Both the position numbers and the translations under genes were made by a program. Shown here piece by piece: positions 26,591 to 35,508 of a DNA stretch of 64,000 nucleotides. This DNA comes from UBA5018 sp947463165 (lineage in GTDB: Bacteria; Cyanobacteriota; Cyanobacteriia; PCC-6307; Cyanobiaceae): NCBI GenBank assembly GCA_943371245.1, contig CALRTY020000002.1, positions 124,001 through 188,000 of the forward strand. The letters run 5' to 3'. The notes under the pieces were generated by a model. The model was not told the DNA's origin. It did no database searches and worked only from the letters and a program-made list of their open reading frames with translations. Positions within the stretch are counted from its first letter, which is position 1. Each line of letters starts with the position of its first letter.

Positions 26591-27637
26591 GAATGGGTTG
26601 GCTCTGACCGGATTCTCTCAGCTCCAGGGCCGCGGTCGGCCCATTTGGCGATAAACGGTTAAGCCCGGTCATGGGGGATCATTAATATTATGTAATATCG
26701 ATTGAACTAATGATATCTGGATAAGGCGAAAATTCCACTGGCCTGCAGCGAGATAAGCTTTGCGGTGTCTAGGCTTGCCGCCATTTACTCGGCGGGAAGG
26801 GCATTTTTTGAGTCGCCATTATTGATGTCAGCAATTGCACCTCTGAGGATCGGCATTGGAAGGAAAAAGAGCCTGCCCAGCTCTTATTGTAGCAAAGCTG
26901 GCCCGCCAAGGAGGGCAGGATTGCCTTTGGGTAAGTGGTTGAAATGAGGAAATGCTTGTCACCTGCGGCTGCAGTTAGAGACACGGGACAAACCGTAAGA
27001 ATTATGCTTGTTTATATGTGGCTATTGGCTTTGGTGGCGCACAATAAGGGCAGCTCGAATAGTTTTTGGTGGCGGATAATATGGGACAACTCGAAACATG
27101 CCAAGTCTCACCGGTATTATGACGTAAGATACCCGTTGGCGACTTGCTTGTCCTTGACTCGCGGGAGCTGAATGGCCATTTTTTACAGGTGCTATATAGC
27201 CTATGGATGTCATTCGTTAATTCTGCGGGCTTGGTATTCCTAAACTCCTGAATATTTGCTTTAAACCCTCTGGCAATGATTCTGGAGTGGTTGGGTAAAC
27301 CGTGCTAGATTTCTTGGGTAACTCACATCTCCACGAGCTCGAGGGTGAAAATAAGCAGATCTAGCCATTCAATGAGTTTTTTCACCCTGGAAATAGAATG
27401 CCGGGGTTCTTCGATTGCCCCCTCCCTGGTGGGTCCAGGCTATAGGGCTAGGCTAATTGTTTGAAAGCGTCAAAGGGTTTACCGTTTTTTCCTAGACTTT
27501 TTCCCAAATATAGTTAACAGGAGTCCATCGGCTGACGGCTTGCTTGGCCAGTCTGCCGATTCGCTGCTCCGGCTCGGCAGACTGGCCAAGGCACCGGCCT
27601 AAGCGGCCAGCATCACCATCGTCCCCGGGAGTTCAGG
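26591..27637. other. Gene-poor AT-richer spacer of about 1 kb
   Basis: No recognisable gene. A 78-codon plus-strand frame at 26935-27171 and a 72-codon minus-strand frame at 26769-26984 are open, but neither shows a known family, a good ribosome site or codon use like the neighbours. A short perfect palindrome ATATTATGTAATAT lies at 26685-26698, 95 bp upstream of crtE, and could be a regulator site. A long hairpin is near the right end (listed separately). The rest shows no clear structure. Confidence 0.5.
27543..27590. repeat. 17-bp perfect inverted repeat (long hairpin)
   Basis: CTTGGCCAGTCTGCCGA (27543-27559) pairs exactly with 27574-27590 around a 14-base loop, and three more outer base pairs are possible after a one-base bulge. 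No T tract follows. It lies 47 bp upstream of the pirin start. Confidence 0.9.
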
Positions 27638-28417
27638 ATGAGCGCTAAGCCTGCCCACCAGAGCAACGACAGCAACGACAGCAACGACGGCAGCGCCAGC
27701 CAGCTGCTGTTCCGACCGGCCGCCGCCCGCTTCCACAGCCACCTGGACTGGCTAGATAGCTGGCATAGCTTTTCCTTCGCCGACCACTACGACCCGGCCT
27801 GGGTGGGCTTTGGACCCTTGCGGGTGATTAACGATGACACGATTAGCGCCGGCCGCGGCTTTGGCATGCACCCCCACCGGGACATGGAAATCGTGACCGT
27901 GATGGTGGCGGGCCAGATCGACCACTGTGACTCCATGGGCCATAGCCAGGTGCTGCGGGCCGGTGAGCTGCAGTGGATGAGCGCCGGCAGCGGCATTGTG
28001 CACAGCGAGATCAACGGCGGCGATAAGGCCTGCAGGTTGCTGCAGATCTGGATCGAACCCAGCCAGGCCGGCCAGCCGCCGGCCTACGGGCAGAAGCCCT
28101 TTGCCATCGGCCCAGGCTGGACGCCACTGCTGGATCCCACCGCTGCCGGCGGAGCGCTGGCGATTCGGCGGCCGGTAAAGCTTTGGCGCGCCCAGCCCGA
28201 GGCTGGCAGGTCCCTGGAGCTGCGCATCAGCAGCGGTTGCCAGGGTTGGCTGCAGCTAATCGACGGCAGCGGCAGCCTGCACCCCAGTGACAGCATTGGT
28301 CCTCAACTGCCTGCCCAGCTGCAGAGGGGGGATGGCTGCGGCTTCGGATCGACGGCTCTGGATCGGTTCACGGCCGGCGCCAACGGCGCTGACTTGCTGC
28401 TGTTCGAGCTGCGCTGA
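27638..28417 (+). CDS. Pirin family protein (bicupin)
   Basis: 259 residues. The N-terminal cupin carries the metal-binding pattern of pirins: HPHRDMEIVT, QIDHCDSMGH and SGIVHSEIN. Ahead of it is RFHSHLDWLDSWHSFSFADHYDP, the usual pirin opening. Relatives of the YhhW type oxidise quercetin; the native substrate is unknown. Residues 8-17 are an SND repeat from 9-bp units. Confidence 0.9.
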   Translation: MSAKPAHQSNDSNDSNDGSASQLLFRPAAARFHSHLDWLDSWHSFSFADHYDPAWVGFGPLRVINDDTISAGRGFGMHPHRDMEIVTVMVAGQIDHCDSMGHSQVLRAGELQWMSAGSGIVHSEINGGDKACRLLQIWIEPSQAGQPPAYGQKPFAIGPGWTPLLDPTAAGGALAIRRPVKLWRAQPEAGRSLELRISSGCQGWLQLIDGSGSLHPSDSIGPQLPAQLQRGDGCGFGSTALDRFTAGANGADLLLFELR

Positions 28418-28574
28418 GACCAGTGGAACTGCCAAGTAAACTCGCAAAAAGCTCAAGCCAGGGCAGTGCAGCGCCAAGCGTGCCAGCAAGGAATAGTGTT
28501 GGCAAAGCAGCGAAGGCCTGAATGCTGAAAAATTTGGCGATTATCCAGAGCCTCCTGAGCTTAGTTAAACTCGC

Positions 28575-28936
28575 TAAACCGGTAGAATTACCAAGCCGGT
28601 ACAATTTATAGGCTGATATATTGCTGAGGAAGCCATGGAAGATACCAGTCAAGGTCGATTTGTGCCTGATGCAGCAAATGTTACCGAGTGACAGGATCGT
28701 CTAAATGACAGTTTTCCGGAATCTTTCTAAACTGACGCAATCCATAAACCCGTGGAGTCTTTAAGCCGGTAAGATTGCCAGGCAAGCGGAATTTATAGGC
28801 TGGCAAAATTTTTTAGTCGTTAGAACCGTTAAGGAAGCTCTGAAAAACCCGACCGTAGGCCTATTCAGCCCTGATGCGGCAAGGGTTCCCAGGTGGCAGG
28901 TGCGCCGAAATAGTGGTTTTCCATAGTCTCCTTAAA
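28575..28936. repeat. Two diverged direct copies of a ~160-180 bp element
   Basis: Copy 1 is about 28575-28732 and copy 2 about 28759-28936. Shared blocks in the same order are CCGGTA, AATTTATAGGCTG (28603; 28790), GGAAGC, CCTGATGC(A/G)GCAA (28665; 28870) and TTTTCC (28712; 28917), ending CT.AAAC. The last two blocks are 47 bp apart in both copies. It has no open frame. A decayed MITE-like element is the simplest reading. Confidence 0.65.
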
Positions 28937-29047
28937 CCAGTAGAAAGTTTGAAGAGTTTTAGCGATTCAGAGCGGAGGCGATCAGGTCCCTGGACTTTGC
29001 TGCCGTCGCCATCGCAGCATGGGTTATTAGCGAGTCGCAGGCAGTCG

Positions 29048-29440
29048 ATGCTGGAACCCCCCCGCGGTTATCGCACGCTGGCCTGGATTGGCCTAGTGGC
29101 CAACATCCTCTCCATTCCCCTGGGCATCCTGGCCGTGGTGGGAGATCCCCATTGGCGCACCGCCAACATCGTGGTGGGATCGGCTGCGCTGCTGCCCACT
29201 GCGGCGGTGGGGATCGTGGCCTCGGTGGCCCTGCTGCAATGGCGGGCCTGGGGCCAAATTCTGGCAATTGTGGCCCTGTCCCTGAGCTTGGCGGTGAGCC
29301 TGCCCTACGCCATCGTGCGCCTAGTCCTGGTGAGCGAGGGCCGAGGGGCCACCGCCGCAGCTTCCATCTTGTTGTGGGTGGTCAATGTGGCAGTGCTGGT
29401 CTTCTGGTGTAGACCATCGATTCGCCGCTACCTCACCTGA
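29048..29440 (+). CDS. Small four-helix membrane protein
   Basis: 130 residues with four predicted membrane spans: LAWIGLVANILSIPLGILAVV, IVVGSAALLPTAAVGIVASVALL, GQILAIVALSLSLAVSLPYAIVRL and ATAAASILLWVVNVAVLVFW. No family recognised. The frame is open upstream, but ATG 29048 (MLEPPRGY) starts just before the first span and excludes the repeat element. Confidence 0.65.
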   Translation: MLEPPRGYRTLAWIGLVANILSIPLGILAVVGDPHWRTANIVVGSAALLPTAAVGIVASVALLQWRAWGQILAIVALSLSLAVSLPYAIVRLVLVSEGRGATAAASILLWVVNVAVLVFWCRPSIRRYLT

Positions 29441-30600
29441 GCCCCCGGCCCAAGCCCCCGGCCCAAGCTCCAGGCCGCTGCGCTCTAGAGCGAAGCCTGA
29501 AATCAGCTCACTGGGCCAACTCTGAGCCACATTCGCTGAGCTGGGCGCCAGTGGCGTCCACGGTCCATAAGACACGTTTAGCCCACCTGCTCCCCATCAA
29601 CACAGCGTCAACGTGATGCTTTCATTTTTGCATCCTCAGCGTCGTATTTCCGGTACCGTATTCTCGGTATCGCATCTTCGGTATCGCAGCTTCAGCATTT
29701 CAGTTTCAGTATCTTAGCTTCAGCATCGTGGCTTCAGCATCGTGGCTTCAGCGTCGTATCTTCGGCGTCGTCTGTTAGGCGTCATCTTTTCAGAGTCCTA
29801 TTTTCAGAGCTCTATCTTTTTGCCCCTTCAAAATTGTCCATCCAGCATCTGTAAATCAGAGTGGGGTTAAGTATCTCCATGCTTTTTGTGTCACCAAATC
29901 GGGGAGATTTGGGATTTTCGATCTGTCTTTCGGCGGTCTGTATTCAGTATTGTAATGTTTATTATTGCAATCTTCGGTATTATGTTTTTAATACTGTTTC
30001 TTCCGGGTCACGGCTTCGGTGTGACGGCTTCGGTGTGACGGCGAAGACGCTGTTCCAGGCGCCTGGGGACTCCTTGGGCGACCATGGTGGGGTCAATGCC
30101 AATGCCACGTCAAAGCCAATGCCACGGCATAAGCAAAGGCAAGGGCAAATGTTATGGCCAAATCCCGCGGCCAATGTTTCCCTGATTCTGGCAATGGAGC
30201 CCTGATCCTGTAATAGTGATCTGCTGGAGGGGCCAAGATCATCGCGGTTTTCCAGAATTTCCCTGGGGAATTTCTCGGAAGCCACCCTCACCGGGGGCAT
30301 TGGCTGCGATTGGGCCGCTGCGATTGTCCAGCCAAAAATTCACCCGCCCAAGGGGTGAGAGCCTGCAAGTTGTCGATTTCCCTGAGCTTTTCCAGTTTTT
30401 AGGGATTTTGCAATTTCCAGGTCTTGTCCAGTTTCGAAGGCTTTCCCAGGCCCTGCGAACCACTGAAAGAAACGTAAAACCACCAGAACTTTACCAAACA
30501 ACACGAAAACGTTGTGAAGCTTCATGAAAATGCCGCGGAACGACGCCAAGATGTTGTGGAGGTGACAGTTCCCAGCTGGCACATCAGCGAGGATTGCCCC
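29441..30600. other. 1.16-kb spacer rich in degenerate repeats
   Basis: No gene recognised. 29640-29830 is a decayed array with units of about 14-16 bp (core GCTTCAGCATCGTG, two exact copies at 29720-29750). A 114-codon frame at 29861-30205 has atypical composition and is not called. The remainder has no clear signal. Confidence 0.5.
29640..29830. repeat. Degenerate 14-16 bp tandem array
   Basis: Successive units of the form (G/T)CTTC(A/G)GCATCGTG. Two adjacent units are identical, the others differ by several bases. Confidence 0.8.
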
Positions 30601-30843
30601 ATGCAACTTCAACAACGCGACAGCTTTGCCATGGCCCACGAGCGCCAGTACCGACTGGTGAATGGACAGGGGGAGCCCCATCCGGTACTCGACGACCTCT
30701 ACGAGTCGCTGGAATCCGCCTGGAACGAAGCCACCAGCTGGTGGAGCCAGGAAATTGGCACTGCCCAGGGGCCGATGGAGATCGGCGTGGAGGTGAGCAC
30801 CGCCTGCGGCGGCTGGCGCACCCTGCGCCACCCAGGCCGCTGA
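30601..30843 (+). CDS. Conserved small cyanobacterial protein of unknown function
   Basis: 80 residues from ATG 30601 (MQLQQRDSFAMAHERQYRLV). It is rich in aromatic and acidic residues (DDLYESLESAWNEATSWW) and ends in a short beta-like segment (IGVEVSTACGGWRTLRHPG). Codon use is like that of the flanking housekeeping genes. It resembles the small soluble proteins common in picocyanobacteria. Family not named. Confidence 0.6.
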   Translation: MQLQQRDSFAMAHERQYRLVNGQGEPHPVLDDLYESLESAWNEATSWWSQEIGTAQGPMEIGVEVSTACGGWRTLRHPGR

Positions 30844-30891
30844 GCGCCCGAGTGCCGCAGCTGCCCCGCTCACCGGCCGGCCCGGCCCGAT

Positions 30892-30939
30892 CAGAGCGGA
30901 TCGCTCTCAGAGCAGGTCGCTCTCAGAGCAGATCGCTCA
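30892..30939. repeat. 16-bp tandem repeat over the DUF2808 stop codon
   Basis: Three units of CAGAGC(G/A)G(A/G)TCGCTCT, 16 bp each. On the minus strand every unit ends in TGA; the first of these is the stop of the DUF2808 gene. Confidence 0.9.
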
Positions 30940-31579
30940 AGTTATAGATGCGCAGCGTGCCGTAGCCCAGGGGCGCTGGGCTTGGATTCGGGCCCGCCGG
31001 GAAGGCAGTCACCTGAAACATGTAGGTGTCGGACTGGGAGGGGTTGTGCCAGGGCTTGAGCATCACCGTTACCGTGCGGCCCGGGGCGATCGGCTCGGGG
31101 AAGCTGACACTGAACCGGCGGCTGGAGCTATCGAAGCTGGCCGTCACCGGGACCTGGGCGCCCACCTGGCGCGGCCGACCCAAAAATGCCTGGGTGCGCT
31201 CCACCAGGAACGGGAACTGCCAGTCGGAGCCCCTGCTCTGCTGAATCGTTAGCCCCCCGAGGGAGGCACCGGCATCTGCCGCCAGCTCCACGGTGAAGAA
31301 GTACTCGGCCGAGGGATCGCCCACCGTGGTGGTGTAGCTGAGCAGGTCCACCTTCCAGGGCGGTCGCTGAAAGAAGGTGGTGCCGTTCAGCTCCAGGGCG
31401 CTGGCCGCTGGCGGCCTGCTCGCCAGCGGCGAGGTTTCCAGCAGCAGCCCGCCCGCCAGGCAACCAACCCCCAGCAGCCCGAGCCAGGCCAAGCCCACCA
31501 GGGGCCGCCGCCAGGTTTGCCGCCGGCACTGCCGCCCTGGTGTTGACAGGGGTTTTTGCCGATAGGGGAACGCCATCAA
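30923..31579 (-). CDS. DUF2808 exported protein
   Basis: 218 residues: a membrane signal (LVGLAWLGLLGVGCLAGGLLL) then the cyanobacterial DUF2808 domain with PPWKVDLLSYTTTVGDPSAEYFFTVELP-like pattern (here VELAADAGASLGGLTIQQ) and the final strand TYMFQVTAFPAG. Members are secreted and may sit at the cell surface; function unknown. The last 16 bp of the gene, including the stop, are tandemly triplicated. Confidence 0.85.
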   Translation of the reverse strand: MMAFPYRQKPLSTPGRQCRRQTWRRPLVGLAWLGLLGVGCLAGGLLLETSPLASRPPAASALELNGTTFFQRPPWKVDLLSYTTTVGDPSAEYFFTVELAADAGASLGGLTIQQSRGSDWQFPFLVERTQAFLGRPRQVGAQVPVTASFDSSSRRFSVSFPEPIAPGRTVTVMLKPWHNPSQSDTYMFQVTAFPAGPNPSPAPLGYGTLRIYNLSDLL

Positions 31580-31989
31580 AGCTGGCCACAGTTGCAGCCA
31601 GGCTAGGGACAGGGGCCTGAGCTGTCAGCCGCATAACCTGCCCCATGCAGGGCCTTATGCAGAGCCCAATGCAGCGCTCTATGCAAAGCCCCATACAGCG
31701 CCTTGTACAAAGGCTCGGAATTGGTAAGGAGCGACTCCGGAGATTTTGGTCAACTCCAAAGACAGGTTTAGACCTGGTTTTTGCTCCTGCCTGGTTGGCC
31801 TAAAATGCCTAATTGGCCTAAACTGCTTGATTGACAGGCCTAAACTGTCTGGTTTAAAGGCCTGGAATGGAGGAGCTGGAGCTTGTTGGCGAATTATTTA
31901 TTTTGCGAATTATTCTTGGCAAATAACTTGTTGGCAAATAACTTGTTGGCAAATCATTTGTTGTCTAATTGGCGGCCAATAATAGATGT
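31580..31989. other. 400-bp spacer made mostly of short repeats
   Basis: 31640-31712 has six units of about 12 bp (ATGCA(G/A)AGCCCA type); 31760-31870 has scattered GGCCTAAA units; 31916-31960 is an exact 15-bp array. No gene. Confidence 0.75.
31916..31960. repeat. 15-bp tandem repeat, three units
   Basis: TTGGCAAATAACTTG twice, then a copy with two changes. The array continues from the GST stop codon, which is itself copied 25 bp further on (TAGACA). Confidence 0.92.
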
Positions 31990-33225
31990 CTAATTAACAG
32001 CCAAAAAGATCTGGCGATCCTGATCCCGGCGGTGCTGGCTGGGAATTGGAGGCCCGGAGGCGTTTGGATCGGCCGGATCCAGGCGGGCGCTGCTCTCCAG
32101 GGCTTGGCGCAATTGGCGGGCCGCATGCAAGGGCATGTCGCGGGGCACACTGATGCGATCTCGCAGCGCCCGCAGGGCCGCCGCCGTGCCGGCGGGGGGC
32201 GCCAGGGAGGTGCCCGTGGCCAGCAGGGTGAGGGCGCAGCGCAGGGCCAAATCGAAGCGCTCCGCCAACAGTGGCTGGCGGGCCAGCAGCGGGGCCCGGT
32301 GCTTTACCAGCCGTTGGATTGCCACCAGGGCCGCATCGGCTGGCTCGGGCTGGGAGGTTTCCGGATCGGCCTCCCCCGACGCCGCGATCGGCCAGGGGCC
32401 CCGGTCGATGCGGGCCGCCAAATTCTGCTGCTCGGCACCGCCACTGGCCTGGCAACCCCCCAGCTGGGGCGGCAGGTCGTGGGCGTGGGTATGAAAATCG
32501 CTCTGGCTGCCGAGATAGCTGGGGCGCCGCTCCAGGGCCGCGAACCAGCGCTCGATGGCGGGATGCTCGCGCCGCAGCAGATAGCCCTTGTAATAGGCCA
32601 GTGAAGCGTTCATTCGCTCCATAAATGGCACAAAAATCAGATCCGCCGTGCCCAGCTCAGCCCCCAGGAAGAAGGGGCCGCCCTCGGCGGCCAGGGCCTG
32701 CTCCACGGCATTGGCGCGCTGGCGGAACTGCTGCCGCGGGCGACTGTCGTCAGCGCCGGCAGAGGGGCCGCAGAGCCACTGGCACCAGGCGCGAAACAGC
32801 TGCCGCTCCAGCTGGCGCAGCGGCTGCAGCTGGGGGTCGTTGAGATAGCTACCCAGGGGGCCAAAGTTTTGCTCCAGGGCTTCAATGATGCGATCGCTCT
32901 CGGTGATCAGGCGGCCATCCAGTTCTAGCGCCGGCAGCATGCCGGAGGGCACCAGCTGCCGGTACCAGGGCTCCTTGTCGCCGTAGCACATCATCGACAC
33001 CTTGCGGATTCGGTAGGGGATCCGCCGCTCCTCCAGCCACAGCCACACCTTTTGGCAGTAGGGGCACCAGGCGTGGTGATCGCGGTAGAGGGTGACGCGC
33101 ACCGCCGCCTCTGGCTGGCCGAACAGGCGCAGCTCGGCCTGGGCATTGCAGGGGCCATTCACCCGGTCGAGCTGCGGGGCCGCCAGGGCCGCCAGTTGCT
33201 CCCAGCTCAGGGCGATGGCGGACAT
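31990..33225 (-). CDS. Glutathione S-transferase family protein with long C-terminal region
   Basis: 411 residues. The N-terminal thioredoxin fold has a CPYC active site (HHAWCPYCQKVW), the cis-Pro segment SGMLPALELDG and ITESDRIIEAL; the helical GST C-domain runs to about residue 250. Residues 265-411 are an extra region with low-complexity parts, not seen in ordinary GSTs. The CPYC motif suggests a glutaredoxin-like thiol transferase. Its start is 98 bp from the divergent cpcB. Confidence 0.85.
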   Translation of the reverse strand: MSAIALSWEQLAALAAPQLDRVNGPCNAQAELRLFGQPEAAVRVTLYRDHHAWCPYCQKVWLWLEERRIPYRIRKVSMMCYGDKEPWYRQLVPSGMLPALELDGRLITESDRIIEALEQNFGPLGSYLNDPQLQPLRQLERQLFRAWCQWLCGPSAGADDSRPRQQFRQRANAVEQALAAEGGPFFLGAELGTADLIFVPFMERMNASLAYYKGYLLRREHPAIERWFAALERRPSYLGSQSDFHTHAHDLPPQLGGCQASGGAEQQNLAARIDRGPWPIAASGEADPETSQPEPADAALVAIQRLVKHRAPLLARQPLLAERFDLALRCALTLLATGTSLAPPAGTAAALRALRDRISVPRDMPLHAARQLRQALESSARLDPADPNASGPPIPSQHRRDQDRQIFLAVN

Positions 33226-33323
33226 GTCGAAACAGCGCTCAAGCCCGGCAATTCTGGCGCTGCTCGCGCCTTTGCGGGCAGCTGCCTAGGCTCAAGCCTG
33301 GCACTTGTGTCGCTGTAATTCCC

Positions 33324-33842
33324 ATGTTTGACGCCTTCACCAAGGTGGTAGCCCAGGCCGATGCCCGCGGCGAATTCCTTAATGCCGGTCAGATCGACGC
33401 CCTCGCTGGTCTTGTCGCTGACAGCAACAAGCGTATGGATGCTGTGAACCGCATCACCTCCAACGCTTCCAAGATCGTCACCAACGCCGCTCGCGATCTG
33501 TTTGATCAACAGCCCGCCCTGATCGCCCCCGGCGGCAACGCCTACACCCATCGCCGCATGGCCGCCTGCCTGCGCGACATGGAGATCATCTTGCGCTACG
33601 TCACCTACGCCCTGTTCACAGGCGATGCTTCTGTGCTGGAAGACCGCTGCCTGAACGGCCTGCGGGAGACCTACCTGGCCCTGGGCGTGCCCGGCGCTTC
33701 CGTGGCTGAAGGCGTGCGCAAGATGAAGGATGCCGCTATCTCGATCGCCAACGATCGCAACGGCATCACCCCCGGCGATTGCTCCGCCCTGATCAGCGAA
33801 ATCGGCACCTACTTCGATCGCGCTGCCGCCGCTGTCGGCTGA
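33324..33842 (+). CDS. cpcB: Phycocyanin beta subunit, orphan copy
   Basis: The 172-residue protein matches CpcB at full length. The chromophore-binding Cys is in MAACLRDMEI (position 82 in standard numbering) and the second in GDCSALISE (position 153). Asn72 in GGNAYTHRR, which is methylated in known CpcB, is present. No cpcA, linker or lyase gene follows; instead hemN converges from the right. Several positions (FLNAGQIDALAGLV, IVTNAARDLFDQ) differ from common Synechococcus CpcB, so this is probably a second, specialised copy. Upstream is only 98 bp, without the long leader usual for cpc operons. Confidence 0.93.
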   Translation: MFDAFTKVVAQADARGEFLNAGQIDALAGLVADSNKRMDAVNRITSNASKIVTNAARDLFDQQPALIAPGGNAYTHRRMAACLRDMEIILRYVTYALFTGDASVLEDRCLNGLRETYLALGVPGASVAEGVRKMKDAAISIANDRNGITPGDCSALISEIGTYFDRAAAAVG

Positions 33843-33859
33843 TCAGTTCATCCCGCTCC

Positions 33860-33889
33860 GGAGCCCTGAGCTGAACTATCCAGGGCTCC
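33860..33889 (+). terminator. Hairpin after cpcB, without T tract
   Basis: GGAGCCCTG (33860-33868) and CAGGGCTCC (33881-33889) pair perfectly over a 12-base loop, 18 bp after the stop. The lack of a T run makes it either a weak terminator or an mRNA-stabilising hairpin, like the one between cpcB and cpcA in normal operons. Confidence 0.6.
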
Positions 33890-33995
33890 AGTTCTGAGGG
33901 GCCCCCAGTTTTGACTAGCAGCTAATTCTTAGTAGCAGCCTGTGTTTATCAGCCGCCTGTCCCTGGAGATCGGCGGCTTTTTCGTTGGTCTGGCC

Positions 33996-35348
33996 TCACA
34001 CCAGCCGCGAACCGGAGGCCCGTAGCCGCTGGGCGGGATCGAACAGCGAGGCGATCGTGCGGATCAGCCAACGGCCCTGGTCGGTAACAAAGATCTCGCC
34101 GCCCACCTGGAGTTTCACCAGCCCATCGGCCTCCAGTGCCTGCAGGTCGAGCCACTCGGTGGCGAACCGCAGCGGATCCACCTGCTCCTGAAAGCGGCAC
34201 ATCAAGTTGCGGATGATCGAGCGGCGCTCCAGCAGCTCCGGGTCGCTCACCACCAGGCCCCGCTCCACCGGCAGCCGCCCCGCCTCCAGGGCTTGTACGT
34301 AGGCCTTGAGCTGTCGCAGGTTCTGGCTGAACAGATTGGGGAACTGGCTGATGGCCGACACCCCCACGCCCAGCAGCTCCAGCTCGCCGCCGGTGGTGTA
34401 CCCCTGGAAGTTGCGGTGCAGGGTGCCCTGCCGGGCCGCCTCGGCCAGGGCATCTCCCCGCAGGGCGTAGTGGTCCATGCCGATGGCGTCGTAGCCGCCG
34501 GCCGAGAGGCGGCGCTGGGCGTCCTGCAACATCAGCAGCCGCTGGGGCTGGTCGGGCAGGTCCGCGGCGGCGATCTTGCGCTGCAGCGGTAACTGCTCCG
34601 GCAGGTAGGCGAAGGAGAACAGGGCGATGCGATCGGGCTGCAGCTGCTGCACCAGCTCCAGGGTGGCGGCGAAGCGCTCGGGGGTCTGGCGGGGCAAACC
34701 GCAGATCAGATCCACGTTCACCGAGGCGAAGTCGGCCTGCCGCAGCCAATCCATCACCCGCCGCAGCTGTTCGGCTGGCACCACCCGGTTCACGGCCGCC
34801 TGCACATCGGGATCGGCGTCCTGGATGCCGAAGCTGACGCGGTTGAAGCCCAGCCGCCGCAGGCTGAGAACCCCGTCGCGGCTGAGAAATTCTGGATTCA
34901 GCTCGATCGAGGCCTCCAGATCGCTGGCCAGATCGAAGTGGCTTTCGATTTGGCCCCACAGCTGGGCCATTTCAGCCGAGGTGAGGTAGTTGGGGGTGCC
35001 ACCACCCCAGTGCAGCTGCGCCAGGCTGCGCTTGTTGCCCGACGCCCGCTCCACCAAAGCCAGCTCCTTGGCCAGGGCCTCCAGGTAGGGGACCACCACT
35101 TTTGAGCCGGCCTGGGTGGTGATGCGGTTGCAACCGCAGTACCAGCAGGCATTACGGCAGAAGGGCAAGTGCAAGTAGAGCGACAGCGGCGCCTTGGTGG
35201 GGCGGCCCAGCTGGGCCGCCAGATCGTCAGGGCCTACGCCGTCGTGGAAGGCGGCGGCTGTGGGGAAGCTGGTGTAGCGGGGAACGGGCTTGTCGTACTT
35301 GAGCAGCAGCTCCAGGCAGGCGGGATGGCTGGCGGGGGTAACGGACAT
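33996..35348 (-). CDS. hemN: Oxygen-independent coproporphyrinogen III oxidase (radical SAM)
   Basis: 450 residues from ATG 35348 (MSVTPASHP). The radical SAM motif CRNACWYCGC is near residues 62-71, followed by LHWGGGTPNYL, SFGIQDADPDVQ and GMDHYAL. It converts coproporphyrinogen III to protoporphyrinogen IX without oxygen, which needs an Fe-S cluster and so works in micro-oxic conditions. It is the last gene of the acsF2-ho2-hemN row. A 160-bp array of 16-bp repeats separates it from ho2. Confidence 0.95.
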   Translation of the reverse strand: MSVTPASHPACLELLLKYDKPVPRYTSFPTAAAFHDGVGPDDLAAQLGRPTKAPLSLYLHLPFCRNACWYCGCNRITTQAGSKVVVPYLEALAKELALVERASGNKRSLAQLHWGGGTPNYLTSAEMAQLWGQIESHFDLASDLEASIELNPEFLSRDGVLSLRRLGFNRVSFGIQDADPDVQAAVNRVVPAEQLRRVMDWLRQADFASVNVDLICGLPRQTPERFAATLELVQQLQPDRIALFSFAYLPEQLPLQRKIAAADLPDQPQRLLMLQDAQRRLSAGGYDAIGMDHYALRGDALAEAARQGTLHRNFQGYTTGGELELLGVGVSAISQFPNLFSQNLRQLKAYVQALEAGRLPVERGLVVSDPELLERRSIIRNLMCRFQEQVDPLRFATEWLDLQALEADGLVKLQVGGEIFVTDQGRWLIRTIASLFDPAQRLRASGSRLV

Positions 35349-35382
35349 CGAACTTGGCGGCGATCTGGTAGGAAAACGACAG

Positions 35383-35500
35383 AGAAGCGACAGAGAAGCG
35401 ACAACAGGGCAGCGAAACCCCGGGGCAACTAAACCCCTGGGCAACGGAATCCCGGGGGGCACTGAAATACCGGGGCAACGAAAAATCAGTGCAACGAATG
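35383..35500. repeat. 16-bp and 11-bp tandem repeats between ho2 and hemN
   Basis: On the minus strand, six units of about 16 bp (TTCGTTGCCCCGG type) start about 10 bp after the ho2 stop and are followed by two exact units of TCGCTTCTCTG (11 bp). Confidence 0.82.
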
Positions 35501-35508
35501 GGTGGAGA

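Noticed and set aside
26935..27171. 78-codon open frame in the crtE-pirin gap
   Set aside because: No recognised family, codon use unlike neighbours, no clear start signal.
29861..30205. 114-codon open frame as a gene
   Set aside because: Cys- and Asn-rich start, no ribosome site, no family; looks like translated spacer.
31128..31694. 188-codon minus-strand frame overlapping DUF2808
   Set aside because: Its start lies in a 12-bp repeat array and its body is a shifted frame of DUF2808.
33949..34959. 336-codon open frame on the minus strand
   Set aside because: Other frame of hemN; no recognisable domain.
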